Positions 52,638 through 61,682 of a stretch of DNA of 64,000 bases are shown here, piece after piece (position 1 is the first letter of the stretch; each line of letters starts with the position of its first letter). This DNA is from Vampirovibrio sp. (lineage in GTDB: Bacteria; Cyanobacteriota; Vampirovibrionia; Vampirovibrionales; JAJTHC01): the NCBI GenBank assembly GCA_024998755.1, contig JACEUU010000003.1, positions 310,001 through 374,000 of the forward strand, in the 5' to 3' direction. A model generated the notes under the pieces. That model was not told the DNA's origin. It was given only the letters and a program-made list of their open reading frames with translations, and did not search any database. The translations under genes and the position numbers were made by a program.

Positions 52638-53831
52638 ATGACAGCTATACATGGAGGGTCTCAACCCCAACCGAATCAAAGAGACATAGATAGGTCGGCG
52701 AGATACGAACACTATGTGAGAGCTTGCTATGAGAAAAACCATGAACACCCTACCATGCCCATTAAGCTTTCACCTAAAAACGGTGTGCCGACAGGGGAAA
52801 TGCTAGATACCTTTCATAGAACCACTAATCAGTTAGGTGTTGATGTCCATGTTTTTGAGCAACCAAACCAACCATTACCCACAATAAATTCTAATGCGTA
52901 TAAGCAACTGTTAAACACCATTGCCAGTATCGTACATGATCCTTTAGGTTTCATGAAAGGTATCACGACTATTGCTTTATTCCCATCTTGGTTTGTCAAC
53001 GCTGGTATGACCTATAATAACATTTTAGTGTATGAGTCTCCCTTCACCCATTCCGGGGCTAGTATACTAGACGATATGCAAGAAGTAGTATTAAAAGAAT
53101 TAGCACAAAAGTCGTTAAGCAACCAAGCAACCATCGCTGAACACGAAGGCATCCATAATTTTCTTAGAAACACAGCTAGGCACTTAATGGGGTTGAATCC
53201 TAAAATCATGAGCTTCGATGATAAACTAGCAGTTAAGGACTTAAATGACACTGTATTGCAAAACTACATCGATAAATTAAGTTTCAAAAATACGCCATTA
53301 ATGGCAGAGGCTCCAAGCATATTAACAGATTATTATAAAAACCAAGGAGGGAGGGATTATAATACTTCAGAAGAATTTTTTACGACATTGTTTGAAGCGT
53401 ATGCTTCAGAAGTAGCCAGTAGAACACCCATCACAGAAGAAATGGCTTATGCAGTAGGCAGTACCGTAGACAACCTTGAAGCGAGAAAACAAGCCCTGTT
53501 ACCTACCGTTTCAGAAAGCCAAAGAACAATTTTGAAAGACCTATTATCTTTAATCAGAGACACCCCTTTGGATCTTGAAGACTGGGTATTGTATAATCAT
53601 ATTGATGTAGATATGCAATATCATCTATTGTCGCAATTATCTCCTAACTTCCCCCTTTTAGAAGCTGAAAAATTATTAAAGAATTTTTACCCTTTTGATA
53701 AAAAGAAACTCCTACAAAAAAGCTTGGCTGTATTAAGAATTCCCTTAGATGTACCCCAACAATTTATCCACTTGCTGGATTCGATCGATGAAAAAGAGTT
53801 GATGATAACCATGTTGCACAGGCTTGTGTAG
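52638..53831 (+). CDS. Predicted zinc metallopeptidase (zincin, lethal-factor-like)
   Basis: A 397-residue protein with HEGIH at residues 169-173 (AEHEGIHNFLRNTARHL), matching HExxH, and a second acidic helix SEEFFTTLFEAYASE near residue 243, as in the ATLF-type zincins where that Glu is the third zinc ligand. No signal peptide or clear membrane helix is visible. The start has GGGGAG eight bases upstream. Alone, facing purF, with no partner. The substrate is unknown; relatives of this fold include toxins and secreted effectors, so an effector role is possible but not shown. Confidence 0.65.
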   Translation: MTAIHGGSQPQPNQRDIDRSARYEHYVRACYEKNHEHPTMPIKLSPKNGVPTGEMLDTFHRTTNQLGVDVHVFEQPNQPLPTINSNAYKQLLNTIASIVHDPLGFMKGITTIALFPSWFVNAGMTYNNILVYESPFTHSGASILDDMQEVVLKELAQKSLSNQATIAEHEGIHNFLRNTARHLMGLNPKIMSFDDKLAVKDLNDTVLQNYIDKLSFKNTPLMAEAPSILTDYYKNQGGRDYNTSEEFFTTLFEAYASEVASRTPITEEMAYAVGSTVDNLEARKQALLPTVSESQRTILKDLLSLIRDTPLDLEDWVLYNHIDVDMQYHLLSQLSPNFPLLEAEKLLKNFYPFDKKKLLQKSLAVLRIPLDVPQQFIHLLDSIDEKELMITMLHRLV

Positions 53832-53950
53832 ACAATTTGATTAGTATCATTTTTCGTTCGTCCACCTCCCTCCTGTTTTAGCTTTGTTTTGGGTACAATA
53901 AAAAACACAAGGACAAAAAACACCCACCCAACAGGAGGCATTCTTTCAAC

Positions 53951-55465
53951 ATGAACACCACCCCACTGACTCTAAAAATTGAAAATGAACCCACTGGGCT
54001 ACACGAAAAATGCGGGGTGTTTGGTATTATCGCACCCAAAACACTCGCACTCGGGCATTTGTTGTACTTCGGGCTATACGCCCTACAACACCGAGGGCAA
54101 GAAAGCTGCGGCATGGCCGTCTTCAACAACGACCAACTGCTCCTCCACAAAAACACCGGCTTAGTCAATCAAGTTTTCGACGAAACCATCCTCTCCACCC
54201 TCAGCGGACAAATTGGCATCGGGCATACCCGCTACACCACCGCTGGCGATAGTTCCATTGAAAACGCCCAACCCGTGGTTTCACGTTCACGACTAGGAAG
54301 CGTCGTGCTAGCCCATAACGGTAACCTCATCGAACTTGAAACCCTCCGCGACGCCTTCCACCTAGAAGCAGGCGATAGCTTTGGGGCTAATAGCGATAGC
54401 CATGTCATGGCACGTTGCATTGCCCAAGCCCTCACTCCAGCGGAAGGCAACTTAGCAAACGCCGCCAAAGCCGTTTTTGAACAATGCGAAGGGGCGTTTT
54501 CAGTCGTGGTAGCCACAGGCGATTGCCTCATTGCCGCCAGAGATAGAAACGGCATCCGCCCTTTAAGCCTAGGCAAAACTGAACAAGGCTACTGGGTGGT
54601 GGCTTCTGAAACCTGTGCGTTAGACATTGTAGGGGCTACCTTTGTTCGGGATATTTTACCAGGGGAAGTGCTAACCATTCACCTTAACGGCACGATGGAA
54701 TCCGTCTTTTTAGACGGCAAACGAAGCGAAAATTTCTGCATTTTTGAATACGTCTATTTCGCTCGCCCAGATAGCCGCTTTCACGGACAAACCATCTACG
54801 AAAGCCGTCTGAAAATGGGAGCATTGCTCGCCAAAACCCATCCTGTAGAAGCAGATTTTGTCATTCCCGTGCCAGATTCTGGCGGCCCTGCAGCTATTGG
54901 CTACAGCAGAGCTTCGGGCATTCCCTACGCCGAAGGACTCATTAAAAACCGTTATGTGGGCAGAACGTTCATTCACCCCACGCCTGAACTAAGAACGCAA
55001 GGCATTCGGCTAAAATTGAACCCCCTGCCTTCCGTGTTAGAAGGCAAACGAGTGGTGATTATCGATGATTCCATTGTGCGGGGAAACACCAGCCAACGCA
55101 TTGTAAAAATGCTAAAAGATTGCGGAGCGAAAGAAGTTCATTTTCGGGTGTCTTCCGCCCCTGTGAAACATCCGTGTTTTTACGGGATTGATATGTCTAC
55201 CGAAGAAGAATTGATTGCCAACCAAATGAGCCTTGAAGACCTCAAAACCCATTTAGGCGTGGATAGCCTTGCGTACTTGAGTATAGACGATATGAAGCAA
55301 GCCGTTGTGCCAGATGCTACATCCCCCGAGCGGGAAGCGTTTATTAACCCGTGCATGGCGTGTTTCAACAACAGCTACCCTGCAGGCAAACCCAAAAGCC
55401 ACGCCAAAAGCACTACGCCTTCTGAAAATACGCTAACGGAAGCCCTATTGAGACGAGGGAAATAG
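53951..55465 (+). CDS. purF: Amidophosphoribosyltransferase
   Basis: First committed step of purine synthesis. A 20-residue propeptide precedes the nucleophile Cys21 in HEKCGVFGI. Then come LYALQHRGQESCGM, GIGHTRYTTAG, the PRPP loop VVIIDDSIVRGNT and cysteines in HPCFYGIDM and NPCMACFN, typical of the iron-sulfur type enzyme. Length 504 residues is normal. The 3' end is six bases before hemD, so the two are likely co-transcribed. Confidence 0.96.
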   Translation: MNTTPLTLKIENEPTGLHEKCGVFGIIAPKTLALGHLLYFGLYALQHRGQESCGMAVFNNDQLLLHKNTGLVNQVFDETILSTLSGQIGIGHTRYTTAGDSSIENAQPVVSRSRLGSVVLAHNGNLIELETLRDAFHLEAGDSFGANSDSHVMARCIAQALTPAEGNLANAAKAVFEQCEGAFSVVVATGDCLIAARDRNGIRPLSLGKTEQGYWVVASETCALDIVGATFVRDILPGEVLTIHLNGTMESVFLDGKRSENFCIFEYVYFARPDSRFHGQTIYESRLKMGALLAKTHPVEADFVIPVPDSGGPAAIGYSRASGIPYAEGLIKNRYVGRTFIHPTPELRTQGIRLKLNPLPSVLEGKRVVIIDDSIVRGNTSQRIVKMLKDCGAKEVHFRVSSAPVKHPCFYGIDMSTEEELIANQMSLEDLKTHLGVDSLAYLSIDDMKQAVVPDATSPEREAFINPCMACFNNSYPAGKPKSHAKSTTPSENTLTEALLRRGK

Positions 55466-55471
55466 GGAGTC

Positions 55472-56248
55472 ATGCCTGATGAAAAATCCATCGTAGGCAA
55501 ACGCTTGTTGATGCTTCGCCCAGAAGGGGTGTGTTCCAAGCTGGAAGCCCAACTACAAGCATGGGGAGCGATTGTAGAACCGCTCCATTTAACGAAAATT
55601 GTACCGCTAGAGGAGCAAACTATCCAGCAACAGCTAGGGGCTTTCGATTTATCGGCGGTGGATTGGGTGGTGTTTACGAGCCACCAAGGGGTTTACCACG
55701 GTTGGCAATGGGTGGAAGCATCCACCAAACAAGCGAAAATAGCCGTGGTAGGGCAAGCCACACAACACGCCGTGGAGGCGATGGGGGGAACGGTCAGCTT
55801 TTGTGCGAAACGGGCTTCGGGTAAAGGGTTGGCGGAAGGATTATTAGGCTTGTGGACAACGGAAGGCATCACCGCTTCGCCAAGCGTGTTGTGGGTGGGT
55901 AGTGCGTTAGCTAGCGATGATTTTTCTGCTCCGCTAGAAGCGAGAGGGCATAGGGTTTTGAAAGTGCCTGTTTACACCACGCAGGCGATGGCGTTTTCGG
56001 CGGAAGCACTGGTCAGCTTACAACAGCAGGTGGATGCGTTTCAGCCTTGGGCGATAGTCGTTACCAGTGGGTCTGGGGTTAAGGCGTTGGCAGCAGCGGA
56101 TATTCAAGTGGGGGTGGGGTGTACCTTGGTTAGTTTAGGAGAAAACACCACCAATGCCATTCTAGGTTTTGAATGGGGATGCGGTTTTGTAGAAGCCCAA
56201 AGCCCTACCGCAGAAGGCGTGTTAGCGGTTTTAGCAACGCTAGGGTAA
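55472..56248 (+). CDS. hemD: Uroporphyrinogen-III synthase
   Basis: A 258-residue protein of the HemD fold. The N-terminal part has LLMLRPEGVCSKLEAQLQAW and PLHLTKIVPL, then WVVFTSHQGVYH; the second domain has VLWVGSALASDDFSAPLEAR, HRVLKVPVYTT and IVVTSGSGVKALA. This family is weakly conserved, but order and length fit. It closes the hydroxymethylbilane ring to make uroporphyrinogen III for heme and related pigments. Six bases after purF. Confidence 0.85.
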   Translation: MPDEKSIVGKRLLMLRPEGVCSKLEAQLQAWGAIVEPLHLTKIVPLEEQTIQQQLGAFDLSAVDWVVFTSHQGVYHGWQWVEASTKQAKIAVVGQATQHAVEAMGGTVSFCAKRASGKGLAEGLLGLWTTEGITASPSVLWVGSALASDDFSAPLEARGHRVLKVPVYTTQAMAFSAEALVSLQQQVDAFQPWAIVVTSGSGVKALAAADIQVGVGCTLVSLGENTTNAILGFEWGCGFVEAQSPTAEGVLAVLATLG

Positions 56249-56361
56249 TAAACGGTAACAGAACTAGCACAAAACCGGTTTTTCAGGGGTTTTATGCTAC
56301 TAAGTTTTAATCTAATTTTATAAAATTTAACCCTTTACGCTAGAAGGACAATAAAATAACC

Positions 56362-58704
56362 ATGATGACGATTCAAGGTAATTTAGCGGGTTCGTATCCG
56401 CAAAACAACGTAACACCCATACACCCAAGAAAAATGATGCCGACAGGGGATACTACGAACGCCCAGCCCACACTACCAGATGCTGAGCTGATAATAGGCA
56501 ATGAAGGCGATAGCTTTACGCCGAGTGGTACAGGCAGTGCAGACCTAAACAATACCCCAGCCGTTGCGGATGCGGGCGATACCGTTGCTATTGTGAAGCA
56601 TAAGAAGAAAACGCACAAAGCCAAGAAAACTTCAAAATACAAGAAGCCAGAGAAGAAGAAGGGCTTTGCGGGGTTGCCGTGGTATGGGAAAACGGCTGTG
56701 GTGGTTGGCGGAACAATTGTTGCCACACCCTTTTTAGCCCTAGGTGCCGCCCACATTTGGGCAAGAATGCCATCGAAAAAGTTTGTAACTGCTGAGGAAA
56801 TTAACAAGCTTAGTAGTGAAATTGTGAATACAGCCGATATGTCTCCTACAGCACTGGTTGATTTATTGGAAGGCGTACACGCTAAAATAAAAATGGGGGT
56901 AGCTAAGCCACCGCCCGATAGAGATGCCAACATGTTTCAACAAATTACATGGGGGCTAGGGCAAGGTATTGGCATATTGAACAATTTGCCTCAAGATAAC
57001 CGACTTCAACTAGTCAACTACGTTTCTTGGCAAATGTGGGGCGATATGTTCAACAAGAGCAAAGGCTCGAGAGAAGTACTTAAAAATATTGTAGGGGCTT
57101 GTGGTGTTCCAGCTAAAAAGCTGTTTCAAGACATTGGTAACATATTCTCGAAAAGATCTGACCAAGAAGTTAAAGACATGGTCAATGAATTCCCCGTTCA
57201 CAAATTTTTTCGAATGATTGCTGAAGGGGCGATATTTGCCGGTATTGATATGAAAGATAGAGCACCTACACCTAAATTTTCAACCATACAAAAAGAAATG
57301 ATTGAAACCCTTGAAAAATTGAACGCCTCTTTACCAGAAAATAATCAGTACGATATATCTTCATTCATTGATGGCAACCCTAAAGAATTAGGATCAGCTT
57401 CAGTAGGCTGGGTATTTGAATTACCCCAAAAGCAACCTGATGGAACGGTTAAAAAAACAATTGTAAAATATTTAACAGCTAACGACAAACAAATACCTGA
57501 ATATTTAAATTTGTTTTACGATATCCACAGACGTGAAACATATATAAATTACACTAATGAGTTAAAACGTTACAAAAAACACTATGAACCCGATGGGTTA
57601 TCTATCGCTGAAGTAAAAAGTAGCTCTATTTCTACGTTGAAAGAAGTAACAGAAATTGCCCAAATTTTAAAGCAAAAAAACAGTAGCCTTTCTGAAGAAA
57701 AAGCAACCACCAAAGCCATTGAAATGATTAGTTTAAAGCACGCCCTTAAAAGTGCCAGAACCCTAGAACAAGAACTAAATACAACGGTTGAAACCGCTAA
57801 TGCAGATGCTATGAGTGCTGCTTATGAAGCAGCAAGGCATAACCACAGCTTTGCAGAATCAACATTTGATGGGGCTAAATTTGGGAATAAACGCTTATTA
57901 GGGCTAGTTATGGCAGAAGGAGTGAAAGTTAACTCTGACGAGTTTACAGCTTTGCCACCCGAAGAAAAGCTTAAAGCTTGGTGTCAGTTTGTTAAGTTAC
58001 AAACCATTTATGGAGCAACACATAACGATTTACACGGTGGTAATATGTTCGCTAAATGCGATGGTAAGCTTTTCAAAAACTTTAGCATTTTTGATTCAGG
58101 CAGAGTTGGTATGTTTTCTAGTGAAGGAACAAAAGCTCTCAATGGTCTACAGTTAATGATGCTTGCCGAGGATCCTTCTATCATTGTTAGCAAAGCTACA
58201 GCTAACACTCCCTCTTTATATAGCACAGAATGTGAAGCGTTTAGAAAAGAGTTGTTTAATGCAGATTCTGGGCTACAAACAAGGATTATTAATAAGGATG
58301 AACCTTGGTTTCGTTATCATAACCCACTTACCCTCTCCTTTGATGCTTCAGGTGAAATAAAATTAGGAAAACCCAAGCAAATTTGGAATTCCGCTGAAGT
58401 TGAGGAAGGTTATGATAAATGGAGAACCACTTGTAAGTACGATAGAGGTGCTAAGGTAAGCGAAGCAAAATACAAAGCAACAGTCTTTGAGCCTAACGAA
58501 AAAACAGTACTCCGTAAAGAAGCTGAGGAACTTATCAAAGAATTGGAAACATCATCAGAAATTAGCTTAGAGGCAGACGTGAAAGAAAAAGCGACGCAAC
58601 GAGCCATGCATTACTTACTTGATATTATTGAACCTACATTAAACAAAGAGGATGCTCGGTATCAATCAGCCATGGGACAATGGTTCGATATTGAAAATTT
58701 CTAG
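56362..58704 (+). CDS. Kinase-like (ABC1/UbiB-type) membrane protein
   Basis: A 780-residue protein. Residues 1-75 are a Pro/Thr-rich tail, 76-105 a Lys-rich stretch, and 108-130 one membrane helix (VVVGGTIVATPFLALGAAHI). The middle and C-terminal parts resemble an atypical kinase: ELGSASVGWVFELPQ near residue 350 (like the ABC1 SASIGQV loop), IVKYLT as a candidate Lys, THNDLHGGNMF near 553 as catalytic loop, and IFDSGRVG near 576 in place of DFG. A long helical region surrounds it. No signal peptide. Function is unknown. Confidence 0.7.
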   Translation: MMTIQGNLAGSYPQNNVTPIHPRKMMPTGDTTNAQPTLPDAELIIGNEGDSFTPSGTGSADLNNTPAVADAGDTVAIVKHKKKTHKAKKTSKYKKPEKKKGFAGLPWYGKTAVVVGGTIVATPFLALGAAHIWARMPSKKFVTAEEINKLSSEIVNTADMSPTALVDLLEGVHAKIKMGVAKPPPDRDANMFQQITWGLGQGIGILNNLPQDNRLQLVNYVSWQMWGDMFNKSKGSREVLKNIVGACGVPAKKLFQDIGNIFSKRSDQEVKDMVNEFPVHKFFRMIAEGAIFAGIDMKDRAPTPKFSTIQKEMIETLEKLNASLPENNQYDISSFIDGNPKELGSASVGWVFELPQKQPDGTVKKTIVKYLTANDKQIPEYLNLFYDIHRRETYINYTNELKRYKKHYEPDGLSIAEVKSSSISTLKEVTEIAQILKQKNSSLSEEKATTKAIEMISLKHALKSARTLEQELNTTVETANADAMSAAYEAARHNHSFAESTFDGAKFGNKRLLGLVMAEGVKVNSDEFTALPPEEKLKAWCQFVKLQTIYGATHNDLHGGNMFAKCDGKLFKNFSIFDSGRVGMFSSEGTKALNGLQLMMLAEDPSIIVSKATANTPSLYSTECEAFRKELFNADSGLQTRIINKDEPWFRYHNPLTLSFDASGEIKLGKPKQIWNSAEVEEGYDKWRTTCKYDRGAKVSEAKYKATVFEPNEKTVLRKEAEELIKELETSSEISLEADVKEKATQRAMHYLLDIIEPTLNKEDARYQSAMGQWFDIENF

Positions 58705-58714
58705 TTTTAGCCTA

Positions 58715-60094
58715 CTAAAGCCCGCAGGGGGACTGCGGGTTTTTATGGGCAGCTAAGCGGTCAAGGTCATAAAACAACCACGCCATCGGCTTACGTTCGC
58801 CCGCTTCCGCATGAAAAATATCCGATGTGGTCAAATGCCCTTCCGGCCAACGGTAATGAGCCAAATCCACATGGTCTACATCATAAAAAACCCGAGCAAA
58901 ACACCCATCATAATTGCTTTCAAACCCACCCAAAGGCTCGTTATAAGGCGTATTACGTTCCGGCAAATAAAGCGTACTTGAAAGCGGAATAACCCCATCA
59001 TTAAACCGATACAAATGCTGTAAACCCGCCCACTGAGCTTTGGGCGTATAAGTAGGAATATTAGCAATCTGCCAATTCATATAATTCATAGCCCCATGCA
59101 CCGTATACCCATAAACCGGCAACACCGTACCCAATAAATTCGCCGGTACATGAATTAACCCATCCGAAGTGGTGGCTAAAAAAGGCTTCCGCTTTTTGCG
59201 AGTTTTCGTATAAGCATTTTCAATATAACTGGTATAAATAACCAATTTTTTCTTAAATGCCAGTACATGGGCATCCGTACTACGATATTTAGGCTCGGGT
59301 AAATAAATAGGCGATTGCGTCTGTGTACTACCGTCTTTGGCTGACTTATGCCAAAACTTGGTAACTTTGATGTTAGGAATAGACCCATCAAAATTCCGCC
59401 AGCCCATATCCTGCACCAAATTATCCCGCCCAAACATAAACGCCTGATAAGCCATTTTATCGCTCAAATTCCGAAGCGGAGACGGGTTTTTAAAAAATTT
59501 ATCAAACCAAGACTTATCAAACAACAATGACCCATGATAAGGCACCGCCATACCAAAAATAGTCTGTGTTTTTTCCAACAACGCAGGGTTTTCAATCAGC
59601 GTGTCTCTCGCAACCAACCCGCCCAAACTATAAGAAAAAATAACCATCTTCGGACTATTTTCAGGCAAATGCTTCGTGAAATAATCCAATTCCTGCCCAA
59701 ATTCAGGCGATAAAACAGACAATGGTTCAGTGGAATCATACAAAAAGAGATAAAATTTATACTGCTTTTGAATGCTGGGCTGTTTTTCAATCGCCCTAGC
59801 CAACTTCTTCCACCACGGGTTTCCCTGCCCTTCCTGAGACCGCCCCGGTAAGACAATCAGCGGTTGACGCCCCGCCAACGGCGTTTGGTCAAACTGGTAA
59901 AGATGATTTAAATGCTGCATTTTTCTAGCAAACAACCACGGTACAACGGGTTCAATAGGTGGTTTTTCAGCAATGAGTTGAGGCAGAATAGCAGGTGCTG
60001 GCTGGGCTAACGGTGTTTCCCCAAAAGCAACGAGGGTATTAGCCATAAAAATTAAAGATAAAATGGTCATCAACATAGGACGAAATGGCAGCAT
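58715..60094 (-). CDS. Secreted alpha/beta hydrolase, lipase/LCAT-like
   Basis: A 459-residue protein with a signal peptide (MLMTILSLIFMANTLVAFG). The lipase nucleophile elbow is VIFSYSLGGLVARDTL, with Ser in YSLGG, and the oxyanion strand is PLIVLPGRSQEGQ. Asp and His of the triad probably lie near PLSSTLYLPERN and the terminal GHLTTSDIFHAEAGE. It is likely an esterase or acyltransferase of the periplasm or outside. The last codons overlap a hairpin terminator of the convergent kinase-like gene. Confidence 0.75.
   Translation of the reverse strand: MLPFRPMLMTILSLIFMANTLVAFGETPLAQPAPAILPQLIAEKPPIEPVVPWLFARKMQHLNHLYQFDQTPLAGRQPLIVLPGRSQEGQGNPWWKKLARAIEKQPSIQKQYKFYLFLYDSTEPLSVLSPEFGQELDYFTKHLPENSPKMVIFSYSLGGLVARDTLIENPALLEKTQTIFGMAVPYHGSLLFDKSWFDKFFKNPSPLRNLSDKMAYQAFMFGRDNLVQDMGWRNFDGSIPNIKVTKFWHKSAKDGSTQTQSPIYLPEPKYRSTDAHVLAFKKKLVIYTSYIENAYTKTRKKRKPFLATTSDGLIHVPANLLGTVLPVYGYTVHGAMNYMNWQIANIPTYTPKAQWAGLQHLYRFNDGVIPLSSTLYLPERNTPYNEPLGGFESNYDGCFARVFYDVDHVDLAHYRWPEGHLTTSDIFHAEAGERKPMAWLFYDLDRLAAHKNPQSPCGL
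58721..58744 (+). terminator. Intrinsic terminator of the kinase-like gene
   Basis: CCCGCAG, five bases, CTGCGGG, then TTTTT, 16 bases after the stop codon at 58704. It lies within the last codons of the convergent lipase-like gene (PQSPCGL). Confidence 0.85.
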
Positions 60095-60214
60095 AAAATT
60101 TAAAAACCTTATAAAAATGCAACAACAGGTAGTGTCTATTTTTGTTATGATGTCATCATACCTAACATAACCTGCCCTGTCATACTTATTTTTTAAAAAA
60201 GGACTTTCACACCC

Positions 60215-60727
60215 ATGAGCACCACTGAAACCCTCTACCCAATTGCTGACTTACTAAAAACCCCTAAAACCTTGGAACAATGGGAAGCCTTACTCCCCCA
60301 AGCCCCTACCCCCGTAGGTTCTTACGTTCCCTGTAAAACGCTAGGCAACACCGTGTTTACATCAGGCACGCTACCGATGAAAGAAGGCAAACTAGCCTAT
60401 GTAGGCCGTATTGGCGAAGGCGGTAATTTAACTATTGAAGCTGGGCAAGAAGCCGCTAGGCTTTGTATTTTAAACGCATTAAGCATTCTAAAAGCGGAGC
60501 TAGGGAGTTTGAGCCGGATAAAATCTGTCGTAAAATTGGTTGGATTTGTGATGGGAACTGCCGATTTTTACGCCCAACCCGCTGTTATTAACGGGGCTTC
60601 TGATTTATTGGTAGCCATTTTGGGTGAAACAGTCGGTCGGCACGCTCGTTCTGCTGTTGGGGTGGCGAATTTGCCATTAGAAGCCCCAGTTGAATTGGAA
60701 CTGATTGTTGAAGTTCATCCACTCTAA
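60215..60727 (+). CDS. RidA (YjgF) family protein
   Basis: A 170-residue protein of the YjgF/YER057c/UK114 superfamily. PVGSYVPCKTLGNTVFTSGTLP near the start, AGQEAARLCILNALSILKAELG in the middle and ARSAVGVANLPLEAPVELELIVEV at the end are all typical. It is longer than classical RidA (about 130) by an N-terminal 30 residues and lacks the standard catalytic Arg context, fitting the longer chorismate-mutase-like subgroup. Members act as imine or enamine deaminases or have unknown roles. It is divergent from the lipase-like gene. Confidence 0.87.
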   Translation: MSTTETLYPIADLLKTPKTLEQWEALLPQAPTPVGSYVPCKTLGNTVFTSGTLPMKEGKLAYVGRIGEGGNLTIEAGQEAARLCILNALSILKAELGSLSRIKSVVKLVGFVMGTADFYAQPAVINGASDLLVAILGETVGRHARSAVGVANLPLEAPVELELIVEVHPL

Positions 60728-60814
60728 GGTTGTAAGTGCAACCTAATTGCGTTAAGATAAGGGCATCTTTTTTGAAACCTCTTATTTTTAACAATAGGCT
60801 AACTTCCACTGTTT

Positions 60815-61663
60815 ATGTTTTCAATGCTGCCTTTTTTAATTGCGTCGCCCACCACAGGGATTATTTCGCTATGGAGTGCGTTTTCATTAGGCGTGTTGCA
60901 TGGGTTTGAACCAGGGCATGGTAAAGGGATTGTTTCTGCCTATGTAGCAGGCAAAAAGCCCAACGTATTAGAATTATTAGGGTTGTGCGGTATTTTAACC
61001 CTTTCCCATAGTATTGGAGCATTTTCGCTGGTACTACTAGGCTTAGCTTTTGGGGGGTCGCTCAACCAGTTAGACCCTGCCTTTATCCAGAGCGTTCATA
61101 TTTTAGCCGCTAGTTTTGTGGTGGTACTGGGTATTCATCTACTTTGGCAACAAAAGTCGTTAATTAAAGCCCTCATATCCCCCACTTCAACCACAGAAAA
61201 AGAAACAGATGCAGAAAGCATCGCACTTGAAGCAGACCATCAGCACGCTGATAATGCTTGCTGTATGCCGACACCCGCCATGCCCAGCACCAGAGACCGA
61301 GCGTCTATCTACAAAGAAATTTGGTTATTAGGACTTTCAAGCGGGATAAAACCCTGCCCCATGTCGCTTATTTTAGTGGCTTCTAGTTTACAAATTGGGC
61401 AGTGGTACGGTTGGACTCAAGGCATTTTTACCATTCTTTCTTTTTCATCTGGTATGGGGGTTTTCTTGTGTTCCGTTGGGTTAACCGTGCTTTTTGTTAC
61501 CCGAAAAATTGAAGGCAAAGCCCAAACCGTAAAACAACACCCTTGGTATGCCTTAATTAAACAATATTTACCCCTAGTTTCAGCCCTAGTTATTCTGCTT
61601 TCAGGCTTATTTTTCGTTTGGTTAGCCATGAGCACCCCACCAGAAACTACCCTTAAACCGTAA
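60815..61663 (+). CDS. NicO-family nickel/cobalt transporter or exporter
   Basis: A 282-residue membrane protein with six hydrophobic segments. The first carries LHGFEPGHGKGIVSAYVAGK, the metal-binding motif of the NicO/RcnA family, and a second conserved LTLSHSIGAFSLVL follows. A cytoplasmic loop (residues 125-165) is rich in His, Cys and acid (EADHQHADNACC), usual for metal handling. The helix pair with SSGIKPCPMSLILV contains the Cys/Pro motif also seen in the family. It may export or import Ni or Co. The ABC permease gene follows in 20 bases. Confidence 0.83.
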   Translation: MFSMLPFLIASPTTGIISLWSAFSLGVLHGFEPGHGKGIVSAYVAGKKPNVLELLGLCGILTLSHSIGAFSLVLLGLAFGGSLNQLDPAFIQSVHILAASFVVVLGIHLLWQQKSLIKALISPTSTTEKETDAESIALEADHQHADNACCMPTPAMPSTRDRASIYKEIWLLGLSSGIKPCPMSLILVASSLQIGQWYGWTQGIFTILSFSSGMGVFLCSVGLTVLFVTRKIEGKAQTVKQHPWYALIKQYLPLVSALVILLSGLFFVWLAMSTPPETTLKP

Positions 61664-61682
61664 AATTCGCTTATAATAATCA

